Assembly: GCA_050084515.1 (NCBI GenBank)
Contig: CM114271.1
Span: forward strand, 38,192,001-38,256,000
DNA from: Blasia pusilla
Taxonomy: Eukaryota; Marchantiophyta; Marchantiopsida; Blasiales
Direction: 5' to 3'
DNA length: 64,000 nt
Part shown: in pieces, positions 26,826 through 37,559 of the stretch
How the letters are laid out: each line of letters begins with the position of its first letter
Numbering within the stretch: position 1 is the stretch's first letter
Made by a program: the position numbers and the translations under genes
The notes under the pieces: generated by a model
What the model was told of the DNA's origin: nothing
Seen by the model: only the letters and a program-made list of their open reading frames with translations
The model's database searches: none

Positions 26826-26856
26826 GGAGAAGTAACAATAAAGAGTCCAGGTGGTG

Positions 26857-27474
26857 ACAAACCTCTCATCTCCACACATACACCACACTCTAGAAACCTC
26901 TCGAAGAATAGACCATGGTCAAGTTACTCTCCCAAGAGGGATGATCCATTCTCATTGGAAGAGCAAGCAATCCCACAGTCATACACTCAAGAGTGACACG
27001 AAAGACTCAAGATGTGGAATAGAAGGTGATGAACCCTTGAAGGTCCCTCCTCTTTATAAATTCACAAGAGACCCACAAAAGTACGAAATAGAGGTAATCT
27101 TATCTTGTGCCACATGGCTTCCTCTCAAGACTTAGCCAATCACATTTTGACACAAGTAGATTTCCTCTTATCTCTCCTAAAATATCCTCTTTTATCCACT
27201 TGATATTTTCCAAATTATCCCAACTAACATAGCCACCAACCAAGCCTACTTTTGCTTTTCATTAAAGCACCAACCTCACTACTTTACTTTTATAAAGTCA
27301 TCTTTTATTTATTACTTATTTTCTAAAGTTGGGCCCGCATAAAAAAGGCACCATAAAGAGGATTAAACATGGGGATTTCCTTTTCCTAAGCTAATTTACT
27401 TAATACTAATAAAACTCTATCTAACACTTAAGGAGGAAGGAGTATACATACTGGCTGATTTTACTATACGACAA
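26857..27474 (+). repeat. LTR-like repeat C, copy 3, 5'-truncated
   Basis: Matches the right half of repeat C copies 1 and 2, from the ctctcatctccacacata block to the terminal acgaca. The left half is missing. Its right end is directly joined to the copia fragment at 27475. Confidence 0.65.
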
Positions 27475-28499
27475 CGTTTCCTGCCGAATCAGCATTTGTG
27501 AATCTCTGTAATTGAAAACTCGGAGAAGGTTCAAATTGAAGCCTGAATTGAATAGAGAATTTCACATATCGCATAATCCTCCTCACAACATCAAGGTGAG
27601 GTTTTCGAGGTGCTTGCATAAACTGGCTCACTAGGCCAACAACATAGCTCAAATCTGGTCTTATTATAGTTAGATAAATTAAACTTCCAACCATGCGCCT
27701 GTACATATTAGAATCTGCAAGCAACTCTCCTTCATCCACTCTTAGCTTCATGCTCTGGTCCAACGGTGTAGAGATTGGCTTACAAGCCGTCATACCATAT
27801 TTTGAAAGCATATGAAGAGCATATTGTCATTATAGTAACCATATGCTTTTTCCAACCTTGATAAACTTAATACCAAGGAAGTACTTGAGTTCTCCCAAGT
27901 CCTTCATATCAAATTCTGCTTGTAACTTAAGCTTGACTTGTTGTACCATTTCTTCAATACTCCCAGTAATCAGGAGGTCGTCAACATACAACACAATGAG
28001 AACCGTAAGATCTTGTCCTCTCAAGACATATAATGAGGAGTCAGAATCACATACCCTAAAATACAAATCTTGTAGGACGTATGTAATCTTGCCATACCAA
28101 GCTCTTGGAGCTTGTTTGAGCCCGTATAGAGCTTTCTTCAACCTGCATACGCGAAATGGAAACTTGGGATGCTCGTATCCAGGTGGTTGAGTCATACATG
28201 CCTCCTCCTGTAGATCTCCATTCAAGAAGCCATTCATGACGTCCATGTGATGTAATCTCCACTTCTTACTTATTGCAATTACAACCATTGTTCTCGTAGT
28301 CGCCATCTTTGCCACAAGGCTAAATATTTCCTCATAATTGATACCATATTGTTGTGCATAGCCCTTACCCACCAATCTCGCTTTGTATCTGTTTATTGTA
28401 CCATCTTGATTGCACTTGATTTTGTAAATCCATTTGCAACTAATAGCTTCCTTATCGGAAGGTATATCAACCACCTCCCATGTCTGTTGTGTTGAACAA
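27475..28499 (-). pseudogene. Ty1/copia RT and start of RNase H, fragment
   Basis: Minus-strand frames at 28500-27830 and 27811-27464 read as copia-type pol. The first has TWEVVDIP, the CKWIYKIK block, RYKARLVGKGYAQ, the ALYGLKQAPRAWY block and the RT catalytic box LYVDDLLI. After a frame break comes the CKPISTPLD/MYRRMVGSLIYL region and ADSAGN, the start of RNase H. The gag, protease, integrase and the rest of RNase H are absent. One end abuts repeat C copy 3, the other the truncated LTR of element A, so this is an orphan internal piece, not an active element. Confidence 0.9.
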
Positions 28500-29121
28500 T
28501 TGCGCAGAGGTTGAGATATGGGCCAAAACCGAATGTAAGAGGAGTCGGGTTGAGGGCCAAAAAGAGGGGCCCGGATGGTCTTTCCCAAAGGTGGGGGGAC
28601 CCCGGAGTTTCCCAGAAGTACTAGTAAGGGGGAAGGTCTCCAAGAGTGTTTGGGACTCGAACCCCACTTTGGGCACCGCGGGGCGACCCAAGGGCACGGA
28701 ACGGATCGTGAGTTTGGTGTTGGGCTTCAAAACCCAAACCAAGTTCAATAGAGGGATTTCAGAGATCCCTATTGGATTCCAACTTGCGACTCATATTTTT
28801 GAGTCTCGGTTAGGGGCTCATGCGAGGTTCGTTGGACAGTTGGGACCGCTAGGCGCTCAAACGCCGTTTCAAGTGCCTGGACTAACCAGAAAGTCTATCC
28901 CAAGTCTTGGAAGGCTTGCTCGTATAGGGAACCTAGGAATAAGGGAAGGTTTAGCTTCATGAGATACCCATTTGAGAACTCGGTGGGTTGGAAGGCCGCT
29001 TGACCCAAAGCCAGACTAACGTGAGTGCGTTTAGGTGCAAGTTGGCAATGAGAGCGTGTCTTACTGAACGTATGCTTCCGCAACACTAAGATTGACATTT
29101 AAGGAGAGTAGGCGCACGACA
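28500..29121 (+). repeat. Element A 5' LTR, truncated
   Basis: 622 bp aligning at high identity to 34874-35493 of the 3' LTR, ending gaca just before the primer site. The first 383 bp of the LTR are missing and replaced by copia sequence. Confidence 0.9.
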
Positions 29122-29123
29122 TG

Positions 29124-29135
29124 TGGTATCAGAGC
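29124..29135 (+). other. Primer binding site, initiator-Met tRNA type
   Basis: tggtatcagagc, the usual plant LTR-element primer site complementary to the 3' end of initiator Met tRNA, two bases after the LTR end. It fixes the LTR boundary. Confidence 0.92.
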
Positions 29136-29271
29136 TAATCCTTGGTGAGTGAGAACTTGGGGTTGTGGGAGTAACTGGATGCTTGGGGAACACTTGAGGT
29201 AGCGGCGAGGCCCAGACTCTTGAGGAGGGACGCAAGAAACGAGGAGGAGATCTAAGTGTGGCGGCTTGAAG

Positions 29272-30330
29272 ATGGCAACTGAGGGAGATGTACCACGGAA
29301 ACGTCGAGCCAAGCAACGCGAACCATGGGACGAACCGATGCCAGATCGGGAGCCAGTGGAGGAAATGCTGACTCCCAAGATGCCGAATATTAGACATGAG
29401 GGTGTCCCAAACGTAGACCCTCATGCAGAGCCAATGGCCCCAAACTCAAGTGAATCGGCCTTCTACGCCCGGATGTTGGATTATATGAAGATGATGATGG
29501 AACAAGTCCTCATGCAAAACAAGCAGATTGCATAGCTTGAGTCGGATAGAGCTTCGAGTTCTGGCAAAAAGCTCTGTAAGACAAACCTGCCCACGCCATT
29601 CACCAAAGTGGGGCGAGCTCGCAAGGTGAAAGATTTCCTTACGGAGATGGAATATTACTTCGAGGCGTAGAGGGCAGCAGAACAAGATAAGGTGGCAGTG
29701 GCGCTCACCTCTCTAAAGGATCATGCGCTATAGTGGTGGACAGCGCAACGGGAAGAATATCTGGCCGGCGGTTCACCTCTGAGTTGGGAGGAGTTCAAGA
29801 AGTTGATTGGTGACGGATTCACCCTAAAGTACCAAGAGATTCCCGATAGAGTAGAGCTCGTGCGACTACGGCAGACATGGCCCTTAAGCGCTTATGTGAG
29901 GGAGTTCATCACAAAGTTGAACTCCATTCCTAAGATGGATGAGGCATCGCAGATAGCGATCTTCATCGGTGGACTCAAACCAAGTGCATAGAAGGCCCTA
30001 TACAGAATGCCGGAGTTGCCGAACACCTGCGTGGAGCTTTTGAGGCTGGCAGAGCGGATTGGGGACGATGAGGTCCAAACACTGAAGCCCTTGGAGACAA
30101 AAACTTTTTCCAAAAGTTTGAAAAACAAAGGGGCACTCAAGAGGGGCTAGAGTGGGGTTGAGCGGGACCAAAGAGAGTCTCTCAACCGAGTAGCAAAGCA
30201 ACAGGAACGCCTTGCTAAGCCGAAGGGAGCACAACATCTGAAGGAAACGGCAAGGTGGTATGCTACAACTGTGGCGAACCTGAGCACATGGCAAAAGGAT
30301 GCTCCAAATCAAAGGTTAGAAATGGGAGTA
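29272..30330 (+). pseudogene. Element A gag with CCHC zinc knuckle
   Basis: Starts MATEGDVPRKRRAK. The retrotransposon gag core follows (WWTAQREEYL, SWEEFKKLIGDGF and the LSAYVREF region). A CCHC knuckle, CYNCGEPEHMAKGC, lies at 30261-30302 but in another frame, so at least one shift lies between about 30150 and 30260. In-frame TAG stops occur near 29533, 29668, 29731, 29989 and 30148. Gag would form the particle and bind RNA; this copy cannot make it whole. Confidence 0.85.
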
Positions 30331-30399
30331 TGATTGCGTTAGCTGCTAAGCACTTGTCGGCAGGAGGTTTGGAGACCTCCCTTCAAGAGGACGCCCAAC

Positions 30400-31047
30400 T
30401 TGATGTACCTAAGATCCAAAATTGCTGATCGCGATGTGATGATGCTCGTGGATACAGGTGCTTCGCACTCCTTCCTAAGCTCGAGAATCATGAAGGATTT
30501 GAGTGTGTCAACCTCTAAGGCAGACGAGCCCATTCGAGTAGGCTTTGCTGGAGGCAAGTCTCAACGAACTTCCAAGTTGGTACTCGGTTTGACGATAGGA
30601 TGCAGAGTATTCGAGTTGAAGGAGAATTTCACGGTGTGCCAGATGGATGGCATCGACGGAGTCTTGGGGAACACATTCTTGGATGCGTATGAGGTGGAGC
30701 TAAGGCGAAGGCCATTGAGGTTGAGCGTCTTAGTGAAAGGCAAACGGTTGCAAGTGAGGTTGGTTCGCGAGATGCCCGTGAGGAAAGAGTTGGTGAACGC
30801 CATTACAAGGAGGAGTTTGACCGAGTTGGAGGATGGATTCCTTTGCTTAATGAGACAAGTGGAGGACACCCCTAGCGAGAAACGCACGGATCAGGCCGCG
30901 GCTTCAAGGGGAATCCTAGGACTGCTACAAAGAGTTGTCAAGGAGTTTGGTGATGTCTTGACGAATGAGCTTCCGAACGAGTTGCCAGCGCATAGGGCAG
31001 TCGATCACAAGATAGAGGTCAATTCCCAGATCTCAACCACCTTCTAA
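30400..31047 (+). pseudogene. Element A aspartic protease region
   Basis: 215-codon frame with the retropepsin active site LVDTGASHSF about 16 residues in, then the IDGVLGNTFLD block typical of gypsy proteases. It leads into the start of the RT region (DHKIEV). The enzyme cuts Gag-Pol. The frame closes at 31045-31047, whereas the RT reading resumes in other frames. Confidence 0.85.
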
Positions 31048-32330
31048 GGCCCCATATAGATTGAATCAGGAAGAGTTGGTTGAGCTGAAAAAGCAGTTAA
31101 GTGAGCTTTTAGAGAAAGGCTACATTAGAACCAGCAAGTCATAGTATGGAGGGTCTTCTTTGTGAAGAAGAAGGATGGGAAGATGAGACTCTGTGTGGAA
31201 TACCGTGCGCTGAATAAAGTGACGATGAGAAACAATTACCCTCTTCCGAGGATCAATGACTTCTTTGATAGACTGTCAGGGGAAAAGTACTTTAGTAGGA
31301 TTGACTTGAAATCAGGATATTACCAGATTCGGATTGCTGAAGCAGATGTGGAAAAGACTTCATGTAGAACGAGATATGGCTCGTTTGAGTTTGTGGTGAT
31401 GCCCTTTGGTCTGTGTAAGGGAGTTTATCAATGTGGTGAACGTTCACCACATTGATAAACTCCATTTTTCATGAGGAGATGGATGAGTACGCGATCATCT
31501 ATATTGATGATATACTCATCTATTTGAAGTCACAAGGAGAGCACGCTCGACATTTGAGGGCGGTGTTGTCAAAACTAAGGGCGAACAAGCTGTATGCTAA
31601 TATTGACAAGAGTGAGTTCGGGTTGCGCAAGATCAAGTTCTTGGGTCAGGTGGTTAGCGAAGATGGAGTTAGTCCGGATATGGACAAAGTGAAAGCCATC
31701 GCTGAGTGGAAACCGCCTTCCACGGTGAAGGGAATGAGGAGGTTTATCAGCGCGGTGCAGTTCTACCAAACCTATATGAGGAACTTTTTGGGTATTGTAA
31801 GACCTCTCAAGGATTGGACCGCAAAGTATGCTAACACGACTTGGACCCAAGAAGTGAATGACGCGTTCAACCGAGTCAAAGAGATCCTATCGCTGGAGCC
31901 GGTGCTAAAGCTGCCAGAGTTCGACAAGCCGTTCGAGGTGAATACGGATGCTAGTGACTTTGCGATTGCAGGAATGTTGGTAGAGGAAGGAAGACCTATA
32001 GCCTATGAGAGTAAGAAGCTCAGCGACACCGAGAGAAGGTGGTCCACTCATGAGAAAGAGTTGTTTGCGGTGGTCCATTGCTTGAGGAAGTGACATCACT
32101 ATTTGGGACTTCACATGACTGGAGTGTTCACTGATAACGTATCGCTCAAGTATTTTGAGACCCAGGATTGAGTAACACCAAAAAAACTAAGATGGCATGA
32201 TACCTTGGCGTTGATGAAAGTGGAACTAATCCACAAGCCAGGGAAGGATAATGTCATTCCAGAGGCATTGAGTCACAAGGATGAGGATATGCCATCAACA
32301 ACACAGGTCTTGAGAGCAATGTTCCCTAAG
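31048..32330 (+). pseudogene. Element A reverse transcriptase and RNase H
   Basis: RT blocks in order: [18 protein letters not shown], the [15 protein letters not shown] block, FVVMPFGL, then after a disruption IIYIDDILIYLK with the catalytic Asp pair. RNase H follows (VNTDASDFAIAGML, the ERRWSTHEKEL block), then a stop at about 32091. At 31420-31463 a 44-bp perfect palindrome replaces the stretch between FGL and the next RT block, shifting the frame. Minor shifts also occur near 31045 and 31140. Clearly inactive. Confidence 0.9.
31420..31463. repeat. 44-bp perfect palindrome inside the RT of element A
   Basis: Bases 31420-31441 are the exact reverse complement of 31442-31463, with no spacer. 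The right arm encodes part of the expected RT sequence (FTTLINS). The left arm is the inverted copy and stands where the conserved NAPxT segment should be. A local inverted duplication with replacement is the simplest reading. Confidence 0.95.
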
Positions 32331-32402
32331 TAAACAGATCTGGAAAGAAGGATTTGTGAGGGATACATAAAAGACACCCAGGCAAGCAAGTACCTAAGGA
32401 AG

Positions 32403-33811
32403 TTGAAGCAGGGCGAGAAGGTGGCCAACATAAGTTTGAGACATGGTTTACTAAGGTTCAAGCAGAGCAGGATCTATGTGGGCGAAGGCAAACTACGAAC
32501 CAAGGTGTTAGTGGAATGTCATGATGGACCCTTGGCAGGACATAAAGGGGAGAAATCCACGCTGGCTGTTCTGGATAAAAGGTTCTTTTGGCCCAACATG
32601 AAAGAAGATGTTGCTTAGTATGTGAAGACTTGCGTGACCTGTCAGGCGAGCAGGGTTTCTTATGCAAAGAAACAAGGCTTGTTGCATCCCTTGCCGATTC
32701 CGGACGGGCCCTTGCATAGTGTGAGTATAGACTTCATAACGAGTCTTTCAGAGTTAAGGGATACAACGTTATACTTGTGATAGTTGATAGGTTCAGTAAG
32801 TTGGGGAGACTGGTGCCGACGGTGGATTCAGCGACGGCCTATACGACTTCCCAACTCTTCCTAGATAGTTGATGGTGCACGCACGAATTGCCAAGGAGTA
32901 TTATTTCAGATCGGGATCCAAAGTTTACCAGTGCCTTTTGGAAACACTTGTTCAAGAGGTTCAAGACCAAGCTGAGTTTCAGCAGGGCCTTCCATCTGCA
33001 GACGGATGGGCAAAAAATAAAGGTAAACTCCCTCGTGAACCAATATTTAAGGAATTACGTGAGCGCGGACCAGCGAGATTGGGTGAAGTGGTTGAGTATG
33101 GCGGAGTTCTGCAACAACTCCACCAAACATTCTGCAATTGGAGAATCTCCGTTCCTCTTGGCTTATGGACGTGAGCCAGAAGGGCCTCTTGACCTAGCCC
33201 TTTCGAAGGGTACTACATCAGCACCGACTCGACAAGCGACGGTAGAAGGTTTGTTAGCGGAAATGCGAGGTCGAGAGGAGCAAGCAAGGAGAAACCTTGA
33301 AAAGGCTCAACTGAGGTACATGAAGCATGCTAACAAAAGTAGGTGCCAAGTGAGATTCCAAGTTGGAGAACAAGTGTGGTTGAATGTGAAGAATCTCACT
33401 CTTCCGAAGGAGTTTTCCTCGAAGCTATCGGCCAAGTATGCTGGATCGTATGTGATTAAAGCAAACCCGTTTGAGGATGTGTATACATTGGAGCTACCAC
33501 AAGAGTTCAAGATACATCCCACTTTCCATGTGTCATTTTTGAAGAAGTATCTTCAGGATAATGAGTGTCCCGAGCAAAGACAGGCGTTGAAACCACAACC
33601 GGTAATCGTAAGCGAAGAACCAGAGTTTGAGGTGGAAACCATCTTGCGTGCAAGGCGTAGGGCCAACAAGTACAAGTACTTGGTCAAGTGGAAAGGCTAC
33701 CATATGAAAGAGGCAACTTGGATTACGGAGGCAGATCTCGAACACACGCAAGAGGTGTTGCAAGACTTCAAACGGTTGCAAGGGAAGCACATGGAGAAGC
33801 AAGAGACATGA
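32403..33811 (+). pseudogene. Element A integrase with C-terminal chromodomain
   Basis: Zinc-binding HHCC part: GHKGEKSTL, then CVTCQAS. The catalytic core follows, with SVSIDF, ISDRDPKF and a third block where the expected catalytic Glu region reads QTDGQKIKVN (Glu not seen). Later come the GPY/F region and, near 33630-33790, a chromodomain (YLVKWKGY with flanking ETILRARR and WITEADL). Integrase inserts cDNA; chromodomains steer it to marked histones. Stops at about 32616 and frame shifts near 32760-32890 break it. Confidence 0.9.
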
Positions 33812-34477
33812 CTTGTGCCATAGGAAGCTTGGGCCAAAAGCCGTTGTAACTAGAGCAGGCTAGTGTTGCAACAAAGGAATGCATGAATTTGGAGATTCGA
33901 TGCGTGTGTTATTTGCAATTTGTCTTTGGTAGGGCATGGCAATGAATAGTTCTTCATACGCTTAGGATGTAAGTCAAGAGGATAAACAAGGAGTATTTGA
34001 GGCAAGAGCTGGTATTCGGATAAGTACCTAGAACATGACTAAATGCCGGGCAACTAGCACTTGGGCTTGCCCTAGCATCGGCGGGGCATATCACTTTGTC
34101 TTGGGGCTTGGTATGATCTCAGTCGTGAGTGTATGAGTGAACTTAGTAACGCGCCTAAGTTGAATACGAGAACGACCCAAGAGTAGTACGAATTGTGGAC
34201 CGTCTAAACATGTAAGGTGTTTACAAGTTGTGAGCATAAGAAGTTTTAGTTAGCAACCTTAGTTAGCTTATTTTATAGGTTAGATCGGTTGAGAATTGGT
34301 CCACGCTCATCGAAGAGGGGATGCTAAATGATGTTAAAAGTTGCAAGCGACAACCTAAAACTTAAGCCAAAAGAGGGATTGCGGGTTAGCTATCATAAGG
34401 CGATTCGATGTCAAGGGGTTGGCTTTCCACGATGACTTGACATTAAAAAGTTTGCATTGATGAGGGCATCAACCTCT
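33812..34477 (+). other. Element A 3' noncoding region
   Basis: No open frame of note between the end of the chromodomain and the polypurine tract. It belongs to the element by position. Confidence 0.7.
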
Positions 34478-34490
34478 AAAGAGGGGTGAG
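34478..34490 (+). other. Element A polypurine tract
   Basis: aaagaggggtgag directly before the 3' LTR start, the priming site for plus-strand DNA synthesis. Confidence 0.85.
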
Positions 34491-35493
34491 TGTCACGACC
34501 CTCATAACCAAACAAAAGCTAAGGGAAACATCCGAACTCTAGCGAGCTCACGCTAGGATGGTTTGCGTTTTGGGAGTTAAGGAAACACAAGGGCAAGACG
34601 TGAGCAAGGCGAGCATTTCAAGTGTTTCGTGTGTTGTGGTCGTGACCAAGAAACCGGAACCAAATGCGGTACTCAGACTTGAGAGAAGTCAAGTCTTGGA
34701 CGAGACGTGACCAAGGGGTGAAAACCGGACTTGAGATGTGGGCAGCGTTTGGGAGTTTCCGACTATACTTTTGACCATAAATTTGAGTCCCGAGAAGAGT
34801 TTGGGACAAATAAGCTAGTGTTGGAAAGCTTATGTCAAGCCAATTCCAACGCACCAAAGGCCTTTGCAAAGGCTTGCGTAGAGGTTGATATGGGCCAAAA
34901 CCAACTGTAAGAGGAGTCGGGTTGAGGGCCAAAAAGAGGGGCCCGGGTGGTCTTTCCAAAAGGTGGGGGGACCCCGGAGTTTCCCAGAAGTACTAGTAAG
35001 GGGGAAGGTCTCCAAGAGTGCTTGGGACTCTAACTCCACTTTGGGCACCGCAGGGCGACCCAAGGGCACAGAACGGATCGTGAGTTTGGTGTTGGGCTTC
35101 AAAACCCAAACCAAGTTCAATAGAGGGATTTCGGAGATCCCTACTGGATTCCAACTTGCGACTCATGTTTTTGAGTCTCAGTTAGGGGCTCATGTGAGGT
35201 TCGTTAGACAGTTGGGACCGCTAGGTGCTCAAACGCCGTTTCAAGTGCCTGGACTAACCAGAAAGTCTGTCCCAAGTCTTGGAAGGCTTGCGCGTATAGG
35301 GAACCTAGGAATGAGGGAAGGTTGAGCTTGATGAGATGCTGAGTTGAGGACTCGGTGGGTTGGAAGGCCGCTTGACCCAAAGCCAGACTAACATGAGTGC
35401 GTTTGGGTGCAGGTTGGTGATGAGAGCATGTTCTACTGAACGTACGCTTCCGCAACACTAAGATTGACGTTCAAGGAGAGTAGGTGGATGACA
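34491..35493 (+). repeat. Element A 3' LTR, complete (1003 bp)
   Basis: Begins tgtcacgacc after the polypurine tract and ends ggatgaca, matching the end of the 5' LTR. Terminal tgtc/gaca inverted repeat. It is followed by element D LTR sequence. Confidence 0.9.
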
Positions 35494-35740
35494 CCTACTC
35501 TCTCAGATTACCCGTGGCCTCAGCATGTCATCCTCGACCTCTTGAGGTTGTCCTCCAGTAACTTCTAGATCTGGCCAATCTATCCTAAAAGTCATGACGG
35601 TTGTCGTGCGCATACACATCGCTACACAACATACATCGGTGTCACCGAACATATACACAAACACGCACGATCCAATGCTAAATCATGGAATATACACAAC
35701 AAGACGAGAGGTACCAAAATATCTCCAATCGCCCCCCTAG
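35494..35740 (-). repeat. Element D LTR segments and polypurine tract
   Basis: Read on the minus strand: a polypurine tract ctaggggggc at 35740-35731, then a segment ending gcgcacgaca at 35602, then sequence starting near tcatgac that matches the start of LTR E (around 58520-58640) down to 35494. Element B shows the same order (short segment before the LTR start), so the arrangement is a family trait. Confidence 0.6.
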
Positions 35741-35915
35741 ATGGTGGTTAGGTCCCTCTAACTCTAGATAGTCATCTATCCCTACCTACCATGACATACA
35801 TCTCTTGGACGCTTAGAGCAAAAAGATCAGGCGCTCATGTGGCCCCATCCTTAGTCGCCTTCTTATCATCCATATCAGAGACACAAATCGGAATGTACAA
35901 CTACCTACTCTATGT

Positions 35916-36050
35916 ACATGTGGGATATATCCATCATCCCTGAAGAACCCTAGTGAGAGGTGGCGTCAGACATGGCATATGCCACCCTCTCGAACACCCA
36001 TCATAAACTAGCATGATGGATGCACCATGGGCGGAACCACACCATATACA
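35916..36050 (-). pseudogene. PHD finger at the C-terminus of element D pol
   Basis: Read on the minus strand directly after the integrase C-terminal reading (an in-frame TGA lies at 36051). It gives CIWCGSAHG, then YDGCSRGWHMPC, then a WIYPTC end. This is the C4HC3 spacing of a PHD finger with the Trp-His pair intact and two ligand Cys changed to Tyr. The same finger in element B has these Cys but has lost the Trp and His. PHD fingers read histone H3 tails. Conservation in two family members shows it is part of the element. Confidence 0.75.
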
Positions 36051-37400
36051 TCATAAGCATGCAAAAACTACTACTAAGCTCGAATAAACTATACCGTCAA
36101 TGTTAGGAAGATGACATGGTGCACAATTACGCACATGGTCCTTCCAAACCATACCATCGTGTCCCTCTAGTAAGAGAACACCAGATGGCAAAATCTCACG
36201 GACTCTCAAGATGGTGCGCCTTGCAGTCACAGTCAAGATCGTGCCGTCTATTGCAAGTAGACATAGTCTCTTTGATGAAACCTCCAGATATTAGGTCGAT
36301 ATCCACCTCCTCCAATAGTCGCATACCTCAACGTATCCCAATGCTGCACAATCACCAAGTTCTCAAGCGCCATGGGCATCACTCTCCGAAACAACTCAAC
36401 ACTCTAAGAACATACTCGCATCCATACATCAGGGTAATCAAAGTTCAACACCTCACCAACATCTTGATGAATGGCCGTAGGTAAATCCGGCTCTCGGCCA
36501 GAAAATAGCAAGTACGGTGAGAAAGCCGCTAAGGATGCCTGCCTGCTGAATCTGTATCCCATTGCCAACCACGGCAACTGAGGTCCCAATCTTCTAGGTG
36601 ACCTTTCTGCAAGCCATACTTGCGCAATCCTCTCTTCACCGTCTACACAAACCTCTTCTCTAGTCCATCCGCCTCAAGATGATCACGTGAAGTGGTGCGG
36701 TGGTCGATCAGCGTCTGATCACACAAGGCTTGAAACTCCCCGGGAAACTCCGTACCTTCGTCTATCAACACCTCAACTGGTGCACCATAATGACTCAACA
36801 CTCAATCTAGGAAGGCATATGCTACTCCCTCACTCGATTTTTCATTCAATGCAACCAACTCTATCCACTTCGAGAAGTGCTCGACCATCACCAACACATA
36901 ACGACTATGGCGCTCCGTCAAAGGTAAAGGTCTTGCAAAATCTAATTTCCATCTCTAACCTAAACCCATGATCAAAAGTGGATGCAAGTGTGGAGTTGGA
37001 GCATTGAACGATGCCCAGACCTGATCACAAACCATGCACCTGGCAACAAACTATTGAACGTCAGTCTCCATGCCTTGCCACCAATATTGTATTTAGAGCA
37101 AGCTATACGTCTGCTTCACTCCAAAATGATCCAACTCCTCGTGGGCATGATACACCAAACGTGCTCTTTGTGAAGGATGAGGCACTACACGCACTCTACC
37201 ATCCTCCCAAACTCGTAACACATATATGCCCTCCCACCGGAACCATCTAGCTCGTTGTAGGATCCGATCCTGCTCTATAGCACCCACTATGCTCGTGACG
37301 CTGCCAGTACGTAGGTACTCCAAGACTACTCCATCGTCATGAATATCTCGGCCACCTATCGCCTCCACACGACCTCTAGATCTAAGGACTCTCCATCAAA
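36051..37400 (-). pseudogene. Element D integrase
   Basis: Minus-strand fragments: linker DIHDDGVVLEYLR, the zinc-domain HAHEELDHFGVKQ at about 37120-37160, the core, the LPWLAMGYRFSRQASL block at about 36550, and the C-terminal RRTILRVREILPSGVLLLEG region with WKDHVRNCAPCHLPN. All have close counterparts in element B. Frames are broken several times. Confidence 0.85.
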
Positions 37401-37559
37401 CCTCGCCATCGAAGCCTTAGCAATCTGGCTCTCCATAGCCAACAAGCCCAAATAGGCTGATGGGTGCTATCCTGGTACCAACTCCTCATCACTCTCTCCA
37501 TGCCATCGAGCTCCAGTCGCATCTCGTTGACTCGAGCATGGGTTACGGCTCAAACCATC

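Larger units (their letters stand above)
28500..35493 (+). mobile_element. Element A: Ty3/gypsy chromovirus, decayed
   Basis: About 7 kb element in the order LTR, primer site, gag, protease, RT, RNase H, integrase, chromodomain, polypurine tract, LTR. That order and the C-terminal chromodomain place it among the chromoviruses. The 3' LTR is complete (1003 bp, tgtc...gaca) while the 5' LTR lacks its first 383 bp, so no target duplication can be tested. Frames are broken by several shifts and by in-frame stops that are mostly TAG in gag. A 44-bp perfect palindrome disrupts the RT. Not autonomous. On its right side it interrupts the LTR of element D. Confidence 0.93.

Noticed and set aside
29124-29135. 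tRNA gene fragment
   Set aside because: It is the primer binding site of the LTR element, only 12 bases long and placed exactly after the LTR.
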